A DNA stretch of 25,211 bases from Thermoplasmata archaeon. GTDB taxonomy: Archaea; Thermoplasmatota; Thermoplasmata; Thermoplasmatales; Thermoplasmataceae. Positions 1 to 6,562 of this stretch are shown here, piece after piece. A program made the translations under genes and the position numbers. The notes below the pieces were generated by a model that saw only the letters and a program-made list of their open reading frames with translations, did no database searches and was not told where the DNA came from. The stretch's first letter is position 1. Each line of letters starts with the position of its first letter. The DNA lies in the NCBI GenBank assembly GCA_021806345.1, contig JAJZXP010000345.1:1-25211 (forward strand), written 5' to 3'.

Positions 1-66
1 TGAAGAAAAAGCAGGAAATAATGTCACAGCTATATTAGGGGGAGGGGGGGCTTCTTCCATTGGAAC

Positions 67-1131
67 TCATGGAATTATCTTGGGTTTAGAAATATACCCT
101 TTGGTGAAACCTTTTCTCGTCTCTATGAGAACTTCTGTTCCGATCTTTCTGTGTTCTCTTCTAACATAACCTAATCCTATACCTTTTTTCAAGGTTGGAG
201 AGATTGTCCCGCTTGTAATATAACCAATATCTTCATTCTCAAGATTGTGTATTTTACTTCCATGCCTTGGGAAGGAATTTTTATCATCCATAACGAAACC
301 TCTAAAAATTAACTCTGGCTCATTATTTTTTAAAAGAGAGTCCCTTCCAATAAAATCATGATCCATATTAACAATAAAAGATATTGATGATTCATATGGA
401 TTTTTATCACTATTAAAATCCTGCCCTGATAAAAGCATTCCTTTTTCCATCCTGAGTGTGTCTCTTGATCCTAACCCACAAGGACCACCACCCACTCCCT
501 TCAATTCCATTATGATATTTTTCCACAAATCTTGAACCAAATCATTTTCTAAAATTATTTCACACCCCTTTTCCCCTGTATACCCTGTACCGGATATTAT
601 CATACTATTTTTTTCGTAAAATTTCATAAATTCCGGAAATTCTAATCCAAGTTTGTTTAGAATTATATTGCTCATTTTTCCCTGAATAGCCAGGCAAGAG
701 AGATTGTTGGATTCGTTTTTAATTTTCACATCCCCTTGAATATTTTCAAATATATGATTAAAAATAATATCAATCATTGAAGCGTTAGGTACACAAAGAA
801 ATTTTTCATTATTGAATTTATAAATAATAGTATCATCAATCATTTTTCCATCTTCATTCAGAAAAGCTGAATAAACACACTGGCCATCTTTTACTTTTCC
901 AACATCTGTCGGAAGCAATCTCATCAATGTTTCTTTAGCATCCTTTCCTTCTATGAAAATATCTCCCATATGGGATACGTCAAACACTCCACATTTTTCT
1001 CTCACATAATTATGCTCCTTTATTATTGACTCATAATACAGTGGCATATCCCAACCATGAAAATTCACCATATTCGCTCCTAATTCCCTATGGTTTTTAT
1101 TTAGCTCAGTTTTCATAGAATCATTCAACAT
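67..1131 (-). CDS. gcvT: Glycine cleavage system T protein (aminomethyltransferase)
   Basis: 354 aa, the usual GcvT length. It transfers the aminomethyl carbon of glycine from the lipoylated H protein to tetrahydrofolate (or an archaeal pterin), releasing ammonia. Visible family signatures are the N-terminal NFHGWDMPLYY and VREKCGVFDVSHMGDI blocks, the MIDDTIIYKF block holding the catalytic-type Asp, the GYTGEKGCEI block, RDTLRMEKGM, and the C-terminal ISPTLKKGIGLGYVR. The ATG at 1131 is chosen over the internal ATG at 1116 because a strong Shine-Dalgarno GGAGGTG lies 4-10 nt before it, embedded in the last codons of pdxT. Only 2 nt separate the pdxT stop and this start, so the two are co-transcribed and probably translationally coupled. 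No gcvH or gcvP lies in the window; they could lie beyond the left edge. Function is firm; the identity of the pterin carrier is inference. Confidence 0.95.
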   Translation of the reverse strand: MLNDSMKTELNKNHRELGANMVNFHGWDMPLYYESIIKEHNYVREKCGVFDVSHMGDIFIEGKDAKETLMRLLPTDVGKVKDGQCVYSAFLNEDGKMIDDTIIYKFNNEKFLCVPNASMIDIIFNHIFENIQGDVKIKNESNNLSCLAIQGKMSNIILNKLGLEFPEFMKFYEKNSMIISGTGYTGEKGCEIILENDLVQDLWKNIIMELKGVGGGPCGLGSRDTLRMEKGMLLSGQDFNSDKNPYESSISFIVNMDHDFIGRDSLLKNNEPELIFRGFVMDDKNSFPRHGSKIHNLENEDIGYITSGTISPTLKKGIGLGYVRREHRKIGTEVLIETRKGFTKGYISKPKIIP

Positions 1132-1133
1132 CT

Positions 1134-1733
1134 TTACACCTCCAGTGGAAATCTACCCCTCTCCCCCTTGGTAACACTCAAAAAGTATTCATGTATTTTC
1201 GTGTTTTCTGTTAATTCCGGGTGAAAAGTCAACCCTATAATATTATCTTTCCTAACCATTATTGGTTTCTCTCTTAGGGTTGCCATAACTTCGCATCCAC
1301 TCTGATTTAATATAGTCGGAGCTCGGATAAAAACAGCTGGAAATTCACCTATATATTTTATATCAACATTCTCAATAAACGAGTCCCACTGTCTTCCATA
1401 ACCATTTCTCTGAATTTCGAGATCCATGAGTCCCATGCCTCTCACTCTTGAATCATTAGTATTCTTGCTGAGAATTATCACACCAGCGCATGTTCCCATG
1501 ATGGGCATACCATCCAAAGCCATTTCAACCACCTTATCGTATATTCCACTTTCCATCATCAATTTATAAATCGTTGTGCTTTCTCCACCTGGTATAATCA
1601 TTCCATCTAAACTCTCAACTTCGGATTTACTCTTTACTTTGCAAATTTCTACTTTGTCATAGGTTCTAATCTTTTTTAAAGTGCTCATATGCTCTTCAAC
1701 ATCGCCCTGGTATCCTACAACGCCAATTTTCAC
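1134..1733 (-). CDS. pdxT: Pyridoxal 5'-phosphate synthase glutaminase subunit PdxT
   Basis: 199 aa class-I glutamine amidotransferase that hydrolyses glutamine and channels ammonia to PdxS for PLP synthesis. Seen: the N-terminal KIGVVGYQGDVEEH, the PGGESTT glycine loop (about residues 48-54), the nucleophile Cys82 in MGTCAG, and the His/Glu pair in FHPELTE near the C terminus. The open frame extends to 1916, but homology begins at a GTG at 1733 (VKIGVVGYQGD), which matches the family N terminus and length; the upstream part is basic, unlike PdxT, and overlaps the divergent gene. There is no SD before the GTG. A TATA-like TTAAATATA at 1769-1777 (minus strand) predicts a leader of about 15 nt. 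It is first gene of an operon with gcvT. The partner pdxS is not in this window. Placing PLP synthesis next to glycine/C1 enzymes, with PLP-dependent glyA nearby, makes metabolic sense. Confidence 0.93.
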   Translation of the reverse strand: MKIGVVGYQGDVEEHMSTLKKIRTYDKVEICKVKSKSEVESLDGMIIPGGESTTIYKLMMESGIYDKVVEMALDGMPIMGTCAGVIILSKNTNDSRVRGMGLMDLEIQRNGYGRQWDSFIENVDIKYIGEFPAVFIRAPTILNQSGCEVMATLREKPIMVRKDNIIGLTFHPELTENTKIHEYFLSVTKGERGRFPLEV

Positions 1734-1768
1734 AGAAGGTAATGATAATCCGCGTTGATATTGTTTCC

Positions 1769-1777
1769 TATATTTAA
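1769..1777 (-). promoter_or_regulatory. Putative TATA box of pdxT-gcvT
   Basis: TTAAATATA on the minus strand, centred 40 nt before the pdxT GTG. Initiation about 25 nt downstream would give a leader of roughly 15 nt. It sits 14 nt from the TATA box of the divergent SpoIIM-like gene. Confidence 0.5.
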
Positions 1778-1790
1778 GGTGAAATCGGAA

Positions 1791-1799
1791 ATTTATTAA
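1791..1799 (+). promoter_or_regulatory. Putative TATA box of the SpoIIM-like gene
   Basis: ATTTATTAA centred 24 nt before the TTG at 1819. This spacing predicts transcription starting at or next to the start codon, i.e. a leaderless mRNA, and supports the TTG as start. Confidence 0.45.
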
Positions 1800-1818
1800 G
1801 AAAAGATTTGATCTGCAT

Positions 1819-2535
1819 TTGTTGGAAGAAAGTAAAATTGAAGAAAGCATTAAGCAGCCAAAAAGGGAGATTAGAGTCGGAAGACTTTTTTTATTTTTTT
1901 TCTTAACCGAACTCATTATTTACGTTGTTATTTCATCTTTAAATTTTTCAAACCCATCTGAGTTAAGCGCTTTCAACCACAAACGGAACACTATTGACTC
2001 AGAAAGTTACTTTCTAATGGTATTTTCTATATTTAAAAACAATTTTACAATAGCTTCCATGGAAGTTATACCCGTACTCGGTGTTATACTTTATTCACTT
2101 GTTACCTTCGATACAGCATATGTTCTTGCAATAGAAGGAACAGGCCACGGGATATCTGGATTGGTTTATTTTCTATCTTTAGGCCTCTTGCCTGATACAT
2201 GGCTGGAAATTCCAACGTATGCAATTGCCTGCAGTATTGGAACATACATCATATATTATTTAATAAAAGACAGAAGAATGCTAAGAATGAAATGGAAAAA
2301 GATACTGTCTCTGTACGGTTTTGTTGCACTGGAACTTCTTATTGCAGCTATGTTTGAATCATATGAGATTGTGATTGAAAGATCCTATTCTGCACCGTAT
2401 GATATTATTTACACATTAATGATGTGGATACCTGCCATTCCGGTACTTGTTTTACTAGTGGTCCTATTCAGGAAAATAAATCTGATGGGCGGAAAAAACA
2501 TGGAAGAAAATAAGGAATCCGAAATCCAAAATTAA
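1819..2535 (+). CDS. SpoIIM/DUF95-family integral membrane protein
   Basis: 238 aa, multi-pass membrane protein. Hydrophobic segments are visible at about residues 23-42, 75-100, 110-125, 132-147, 163-180 and 198-217, with a charged C-terminal tail. The family mark is the glycine-rich helix followed by LLPDTWLEIPTYAIACSIG (about residues 122-140), matching the LPHG-x-x-E-x-P-A core of stage II sporulation protein M (DUF95) proteins. The role of archaeal members is unknown; in sporulating bacteria SpoIIM works with the engulfment complex, which is not expected here. The start is a TTG (or the next TTG at 1822); no ATG is available. The gene is transcribed divergently from pdxT, and its TAA interlocks with the stop of convergent glyA. 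The poly-Phe/Leu stretch of the first membrane segment is encoded by T-runs at about 1885-1902. Confidence 0.7.
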   Translation: MLEESKIEESIKQPKREIRVGRLFLFFFLTELIIYVVISSLNFSNPSELSAFNHKRNTIDSESYFLMVFSIFKNNFTIASMEVIPVLGVILYSLVTFDTAYVLAIEGTGHGISGLVYFLSLGLLPDTWLEIPTYAIACSIGTYIIYYLIKDRRMLRMKWKKILSLYGFVALELLIAAMFESYEIVIERSYSAPYDIIYTLMMWIPAIPVLVLLVVLFRKINLMGGKNMEENKESEIQN

Positions 2536-3818
2536 AACAGATTTATATATTTATATGGAACAGCATCCCCATAACAATACTTCACTCTGTCGTGAGAAGA
2601 CTTTACCATGGCTATTTCCTCCTTTGCTTTTTCCACACTGATCTTGTCCGTCAGTATCTTCATCATTAATTCTGCGACCCACTTCATATCATCTTTATTA
2701 AACCCAATTCTCGTTAATTCCTGTGATCCCATTCTAATTCCACTGGGATTCTGGGAATTCTTGTTGTGGTCCACAGGTATAAGATTCTTGTTTAGAATCA
2801 CGTTGTTCATTTCAAGTTTTTCAGCCACATCTTTCCCCCCTCCAAATTTTCTGACATCAGCCACAACAGTGTGGGATTGTGTAAAACCCAGTCTTTCGCC
2901 AAACACATCCATCCCCAGTGTGTTTAATTCCTCAGCAAGTGCCTTTGCATTTTCGATTATTGCAGAAGCATAAGACTCCCCAAACTCAAGCATCTCTGCG
3001 AGAGTAACCCCCAGGGCTGCCATAGTGTTAAGGTGATGGTTACTTAGAACGCCGGGAAAAATACCTTTTTGGACTCTTGTCCAAGACTTTTCATCAGTAT
3101 TTCCAACAACAGCTCCATGCTGTGGACCGGGTAGAGTTTTATGGGTCGAGCCCGTTATTAGGTCTGCACCTTCTCTGAGTGGATCCTGGAATTTTTTCCC
3201 CGCAATTAATCCCAGCACGTGGGCACCATCAAACCAAACCTTGCAGCCCACTTCCTGGAATGTATCCTTCAGCTCCTTTATAGGTGCCGGGAAAAGGAAA
3301 ACAGATTGGCCAAATAGGCATAATTTAGGTCGATTTTCAAGAATGACCTTTCTTGCGCCATCCACATCTATGGTCATCGTTTCTTCATCAAAGGGATAAT
3401 TTACAATGTCCAGTCCTCTGAATCCCAGGGCGCCAAATTTTGCAGCACTTATATGACCCCCGCCTGAAAGATCAGGAGCACATATTTTTTCCATTGGTTT
3501 TGTCAGGCCGAAAATAACACCCATATTTGCATTTGTTCCCGATACAGGACGCGGGTCGAACTGTGGTGCGTTAAAAAGTTTTTTCCCCAGTTCCGTTACC
3601 TTTTCTTCCATTTCGTCTACAAAGTAATTTCCCTGGTAGTATCTCTGGTGTGGAAGGCCTTCAGCATATCTGTGACCAAAATCTGTTAACAGCATTTCCA
3701 TTGCCAGTGGACTCATTATATTTTCTGAAGCTATTAATGGTATTGAATTCTTAAACAGGTCATTGTTTTTTTTAGCAAACTCTCTAATTTCCATTGCATC
3801 CTTCAGGAATTTTTCCAT
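2532..3818 (-). CDS. glyA: Serine hydroxymethyltransferase
   Basis: 428 aa from the ATG at 3818. It is a PLP-dependent enzyme (fold type I) converting serine and a reduced folate/pterin to glycine and the methylene-carrier. Seen: the N-terminal PLIASENIMSP, RYAEGLPHQRYYQGN, the cofactor-binding WFDGAHVLGLI, and the Schiff-base lysine K227 in GSTHKTLPGPQHG; the C-terminal SGIRMGSQELTRIG is also typical. The frame stays open to 3866, but the extra 16 residues lie upstream of the family N terminus, and a TATA box at 3836-3848 lies only 24 nt before the ATG at 3818, indicating a leaderless mRNA from 3818. The stop codon interlocks with that of the convergent SpoIIM-like gene (TTAA at 2532-2535). 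It is near but not in the pdxT-gcvT operon. Confidence 0.96.
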   Translation of the reverse strand: MEKFLKDAMEIREFAKKNNDLFKNSIPLIASENIMSPLAMEMLLTDFGHRYAEGLPHQRYYQGNYFVDEMEEKVTELGKKLFNAPQFDPRPVSGTNANMGVIFGLTKPMEKICAPDLSGGGHISAAKFGALGFRGLDIVNYPFDEETMTIDVDGARKVILENRPKLCLFGQSVFLFPAPIKELKDTFQEVGCKVWFDGAHVLGLIAGKKFQDPLREGADLITGSTHKTLPGPQHGAVVGNTDEKSWTRVQKGIFPGVLSNHHLNTMAALGVTLAEMLEFGESYASAIIENAKALAEELNTLGMDVFGERLGFTQSHTVVADVRKFGGGKDVAEKLEMNNVILNKNLIPVDHNKNSQNPSGIRMGSQELTRIGFNKDDMKWVAELMMKILTDKISVEKAKEEIAMVKSSHDRVKYCYGDAVPYKYINLF

Positions 3819-3835
3819 AATAGTCCATGTGAAGG

Positions 3836-3848
3836 AAATATATAATTT
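3836..3848 (-). promoter_or_regulatory. TATA box of glyA
   Basis: AAATTATATATTT on the minus strand, centred 24 nt before the ATG at 3818. It fits a leaderless archaeal promoter and settles the start choice for glyA. Confidence 0.6.
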
Positions 3849-3932
3849 AGTGGTTTCATTCAGCAAAAGAAAAAGTGCTGTTGTCTATTTTCCTGAACCT
3901 TGGACAACTCAAAATAGATACAACTTATGAAA

Positions 3933-3970
3933 AATTAAACATTGACCGTATCACAAACAATTAAACATTG
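3933..3970. repeat. Direct repeat of AATTAAACATTG
   Basis: Two exact 12-bp copies at 3933-3944 and 3959-3970, start-to-start distance 26 bp, in AT-rich intergenic DNA about 85-115 bp beyond the glyA TATA box. They could be a regulator-binding pair or a chance/insertion relic. Confidence 0.5.
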
Positions 3971-4030
3971 TATAAAATATACCTGTTGCCGCAGTGATGA
4001 ATTTAGCCAAAGCTGAAATTTGATGAAAGA

Positions 4031-4106
4031 CAGGCAGACTGAGCGGTTCTTTTTATTTTCTTAAAGTTTCGGCAGCGAATGAATTTCTCCCATCATGATC
4101 TGCCTG
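4031..4106. repeat. Inverted repeat CAGGCAGA / TCTGCCTG
   Basis: Perfect 8-bp inverted repeat with arms at 4031-4038 and 4099-4106 and a 60-bp interior. It is too widely spaced for a simple hairpin terminator. Origin unknown. Confidence 0.4.
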
Positions 4107-4181
4107 AAAAGCTGTTGCTAAGATATCTGAACAATCTTGCCACAAACGTGAAAATCGTCCGATATTTAGCAATGAAATTAA

Positions 4182-5147
4182 TTATCTAACTCTCTCTAAT
4201 GAGAAAGAGCCAAGATCAAACGTTTGATTCTTATTATAAACTTCTACCCACTCTCTGGTTCTTACATTTGGAAGTCCTACGACTTTTAAGTACTGTCTGG
4301 AGTTAACCAGTTTAAACTCAATCGTGCCGTCCATAATGTAACTGATAGTTTCAAACACCTTTTGGTCAAAGAGACCATCCTCAAGCAGATATAACGCTGC
4401 GCATCTGCTTGCTTTTCTCTTCTGGGTAAATTGCTGTGTAAATTTCATGAACACCTTTTCCTCAAATTGCGGCACAAAAGCTGTGAGAGAGATGAAAAGC
4501 ATCCTGTAGTAGGGATAGGTTTTAAGGATTTCCGTCTCCAGGACCTCAATGGACTTCAATATCACACTTAAATTTGAAATTGAATCCACAATGATTGCTT
4601 TCTTGGATGGAGACTGCGTCTGAATGGATTTTGAATAGATATCCACAAACCTTATGAGGCCTTCGTCTTCAAACCCATCAACAACTTCAGGTTCAACATT
4701 TAAATTTCTGGCCGTGTCATATTTGATCTGTGAAATATCCCTATCAGCCGAAACTATGATTACTGGAATATTTTCCTTTATGGAATTTGCAACAAAGTTT
4801 GTTCCTAGAATGTCCTTTGAAGTGAACGGTGCGCCAAACAGTACAATATTTGAAGGAACGGGAACCCCACCTAGCAAGAGTTCGTCAACCTTTGGAACTC
4901 CGCTTGATATTTTCAAGTTAGTTCTCTGAACAGTGGAAACCATTGACTGAGTCGGTTTTGCAAGTTCAAGCGCTCTCTTTGCCTCTTCAGTTTTTTGAGT
5001 TCCTGATGCATTCTCCACCTTAACCAGACCCTGTAAAAGAGATTCCACCTCTTTCTTCTTCTCCTCAGCAAGCTTTATTTGTTTTTCCAACGATTCCCTG
5101 ATTTGCTGGAGTTCGCTTATTTTAAGACTCAAATCCGTGCTTTCCAT
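4182..5147 (-). CDS. RecA/KaiC-superfamily protein with N-terminal coiled coil and degenerate P-loop
   Basis: 321 aa from the ATG at 5147. Residues about 5-42 (rich in Glu/Lys/Leu heptads) look like a coiled coil, followed by a linker. The core from about residue 78 has the KaiC/RAD55 layout: GVPKVDELLLGG, then a Walker A position reading GAPFTSKD (Lys111 kept; the usual Gly before it is Ser and the following Thr/Ser is Asp), and a Walker B-like strand KKAIIVDS. ATP hydrolysis may therefore be lost or altered. Function is unknown; relatives act in signalling, recombination or flagellar assembly. The frame is open to 5222, but the ATG at 5147, preceded by AGAAGGT, gives the shortest overlap (26 nt) with the end of gnaD and begins just before the coiled coil. 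Co-transcription with gnaD is implied by the overlap. Confidence 0.7.
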   Translation of the reverse strand: MESTDLSLKISELQQIRESLEKQIKLAEEKKKEVESLLQGLVKVENASGTQKTEEAKRALELAKPTQSMVSTVQRTNLKISSGVPKVDELLLGGVPVPSNIVLFGAPFTSKDILGTNFVANSIKENIPVIIVSADRDISQIKYDTARNLNVEPEVVDGFEDEGLIRFVDIYSKSIQTQSPSKKAIIVDSISNLSVILKSIEVLETEILKTYPYYRMLFISLTAFVPQFEEKVFMKFTQQFTQKRKASRCAALYLLEDGLFDQKVFETISYIMDGTIEFKLVNSRQYLKVVGLPNVRTREWVEVYNKNQTFDLGSFSLERVR

Positions 5148-6342
5148 CAGTACCTTCTCCCACATATGTTCCCGAAACAACCCAGGATGGTGTATCAGGA
5201 TCAAATGGTTCCATTCCGTCAACCATATGATCCTTTAAAGCTTTTTCATTCATCTCTATACCTAAACCCGGTTTACCTGATAACTTAAAGTGACCCCCTT
5301 CTAATTCATACCCGGATTTTAGAAGATTTCTTTTCCATTCGGGCCATGATTCTTCAAAACTCTCTTGAATCAGGAAGTTTCCTATTGTAGTGTCAAGATT
5401 CAGGGTTGCTGCGGTTTGAATTGGTCCAAAGGCGTTATGATATGCCATTGGAATGCCCCAAGCATCCGCAATTGATGCCACCTTGAACGACTCTAAAATT
5501 CCCCTAGTATTGGTAACATCGGCCTGAATTATGTCAACCTTTCCTTCCACTATATTTCTCATGAAATCTCTTGCATTGAGTACCCTTTCACCAAGGGCTA
5601 CTGGCGTGGTCAGTCCACTTCTAAGTTCTTGCAGTCTCATTTCAAGTTCAGGATGCAATGGCTCCTCATAGAAGAAACAGTCATATGGTTCCAGTATGCT
5701 GGTTGCCTTTCTTGCAGCTTCAAAAGAGAATCTTCCGTGGAATTCAATCAGAAGATCCAAACTGTCTCCAAAAGCCTCCCTCAGGCTTGAAACAATTAAT
5801 TCAGCATTTTCCAGCCCTTTTTTATTTATAGTATCATAGTTATTGGCGAAAGGATCAAATTTTACAGCATCAAAACCCTTATCTTTAATGGCCTTGGCAC
5901 TGTCCACAAATTGTTCCTCAGTTACGCAGTCTGAATACCATCCATTGCTGTATGCCCTAATTCTATCTCTGGTCTTCCCCCCCAGGAGGTTGTAAATTGG
6001 CTCTCCACAACTTTTACCAACTATATCCCAGCATGCCATTTCAACCGCGCTTAATGCAGATGTGGCCTCCATAGACCTGGAGACATAGAAAGAATGCTTG
6101 TAAAATTCCATTGAGTTTCTGTAAATTTGATTAACATCTTTGTTTAAGAATACTCTCCTAACCTCGGAAACGCTTTCTTTTACGGGTAATGTCATAAACG
6201 TTGTTGGGGCCTCACCATATCCAAACAGGCCATCATCCGTAATCACCTTCACCATAATCATGGTGGAACTCCAAGGCGAAGATTTCTCATTTTTTTTCTC
6301 ACTTATGTTAAAAATTTCAACTTCTTTTATTTTCCCCGACAT
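5122..6342 (-). CDS. gnaD: Gluconate dehydratase (enolase superfamily, mandelate racemase subgroup)
   Basis: 406 aa. It dehydrates D-gluconate (and often galactonate) to 2-keto-3-deoxy sugar acid in the non-phosphorylated/semi-phosphorylated Entner-Doudoroff pathway of Thermoplasmatales and Sulfolobales. The sequence follows the Sulfolobus enzyme closely by eye: VGYGEA-like GYGEAPTT, SALSAVEMACWDIVGK, LLGGKTRDRIRAYSNGWY, KFDPF, then the metal-ligand series IEFHGRF, FYEEPLHPE and ALGERV, the QADVTN strand, the catalytic-His region YHNAFGPIQTAAT, and EGGHFKLSGKPGLG near the C terminus. The ATG at 6342 is supported by a TATA element 26 nt upstream and no SD, i.e. a leaderless mRNA. The 3' end overlaps the RecA-like gene. 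Substrate range (gluconate versus galactonate or another acid sugar) is not decided by sequence. Confidence 0.88.
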   Translation of the reverse strand: MSGKIKEVEIFNISEKKNEKSSPWSSTMIMVKVITDDGLFGYGEAPTTFMTLPVKESVSEVRRVFLNKDVNQIYRNSMEFYKHSFYVSRSMEATSALSAVEMACWDIVGKSCGEPIYNLLGGKTRDRIRAYSNGWYSDCVTEEQFVDSAKAIKDKGFDAVKFDPFANNYDTINKKGLENAELIVSSLREAFGDSLDLLIEFHGRFSFEAARKATSILEPYDCFFYEEPLHPELEMRLQELRSGLTTPVALGERVLNARDFMRNIVEGKVDIIQADVTNTRGILESFKVASIADAWGIPMAYHNAFGPIQTAATLNLDTTIGNFLIQESFEESWPEWKRNLLKSGYELEGGHFKLSGKPGLGIEMNEKALKDHMVDGMEPFDPDTPSWVVSGTYVGEGTDGKHGFES

Positions 6343-6363
6343 TATAGATCATATTTCATTCAT

Positions 6364-6372
6364 GTTTAAATC
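6364..6372 (-). promoter_or_regulatory. TATA box of gnaD
   Basis: GATTTAAAC on the minus strand, centred 26 nt before the gnaD ATG, predicting a leaderless transcript for gnaD and the overlapping downstream gene. Confidence 0.5.
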
Positions 6373-6530
6373 TTTGATTGTCAGTTTGAATTAAAAGGAC
6401 AAATTAATAATTGCTTCAAGAATTAATAGAATTCAGTTCACACCGACAGTAAATTAAACTCACCATTTCAAGTCTTAATGAATAAAACACAAGGCACTCT
6501 GTTGACAACCAGAATCAAAAATAAATAAAT

Positions 6531-6539
6531 GTTATATAT
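6531..6539 (+). promoter_or_regulatory. TATA box of topA
   Basis: GTTATATAT, centred 28 nt before the TTG at 6563. It overlaps the upstream TTG at 6539, which therefore cannot be the start on this transcript; this decides in favour of 6563. Confidence 0.55.
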
Positions 6540-6562
6540 TGATAATAAACATTACGTTTTCA

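Larger units (their letters stand above)
3849..4181. other. Gene-free gap upstream of glyA with small repeats
   Basis: About 330 nt between the glyA promoter and the end of the RecA-like gene, without a convincing gene. The longest frames are a plus-strand ORF at 4079-4189 (36 aa, rich in Leu/Lys, overlapping the neighbouring stop) and a minus-strand frame of about 38 codons over the same DNA; neither is recognisable. The gap contains a 12-bp direct repeat and an 8-bp inverted repeat, listed separately. It may be a decayed gene or insertion remnant, or regulatory DNA. Confidence 0.4.

Noticed and set aside
1..168. Plus-strand frame running from the left edge over the end of gcvT
   Set aside because: Most of it is antisense to gcvT; the short remaining part is Gly-rich from the G run and cannot be identified.
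1734..1916. N-terminal extension of PdxT by about 60 residues
   Set aside because: PdxT homology starts at the GTG at 1733; the extension lacks family similarity, overlaps the divergent SpoIIM-like gene, and the TATA element at 1769-1777 lies inside it.
2608..2973. 121-codon plus-strand frame inside glyA
   Set aside because: Shadow of glyA; hydrophobic and Ser-rich by reverse-codon bias only.
3819..3866. Extra 16 residues before GlyA
   Set aside because: The TATA box at 3836-3848 lies within this stretch, and the family N terminus begins at the ATG at 3818.
4079..4189. 36-aa plus-strand ORF in the gap before glyA
   Set aside because: No recognisable family, no SD or TATA at the right distance, and an equally long frame exists on the other strand.
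6539..6562. TTG at 6539 as topA start
   Set aside because: It overlaps the TATA box; the TTG at 6563 gives the standard type IA N terminus.
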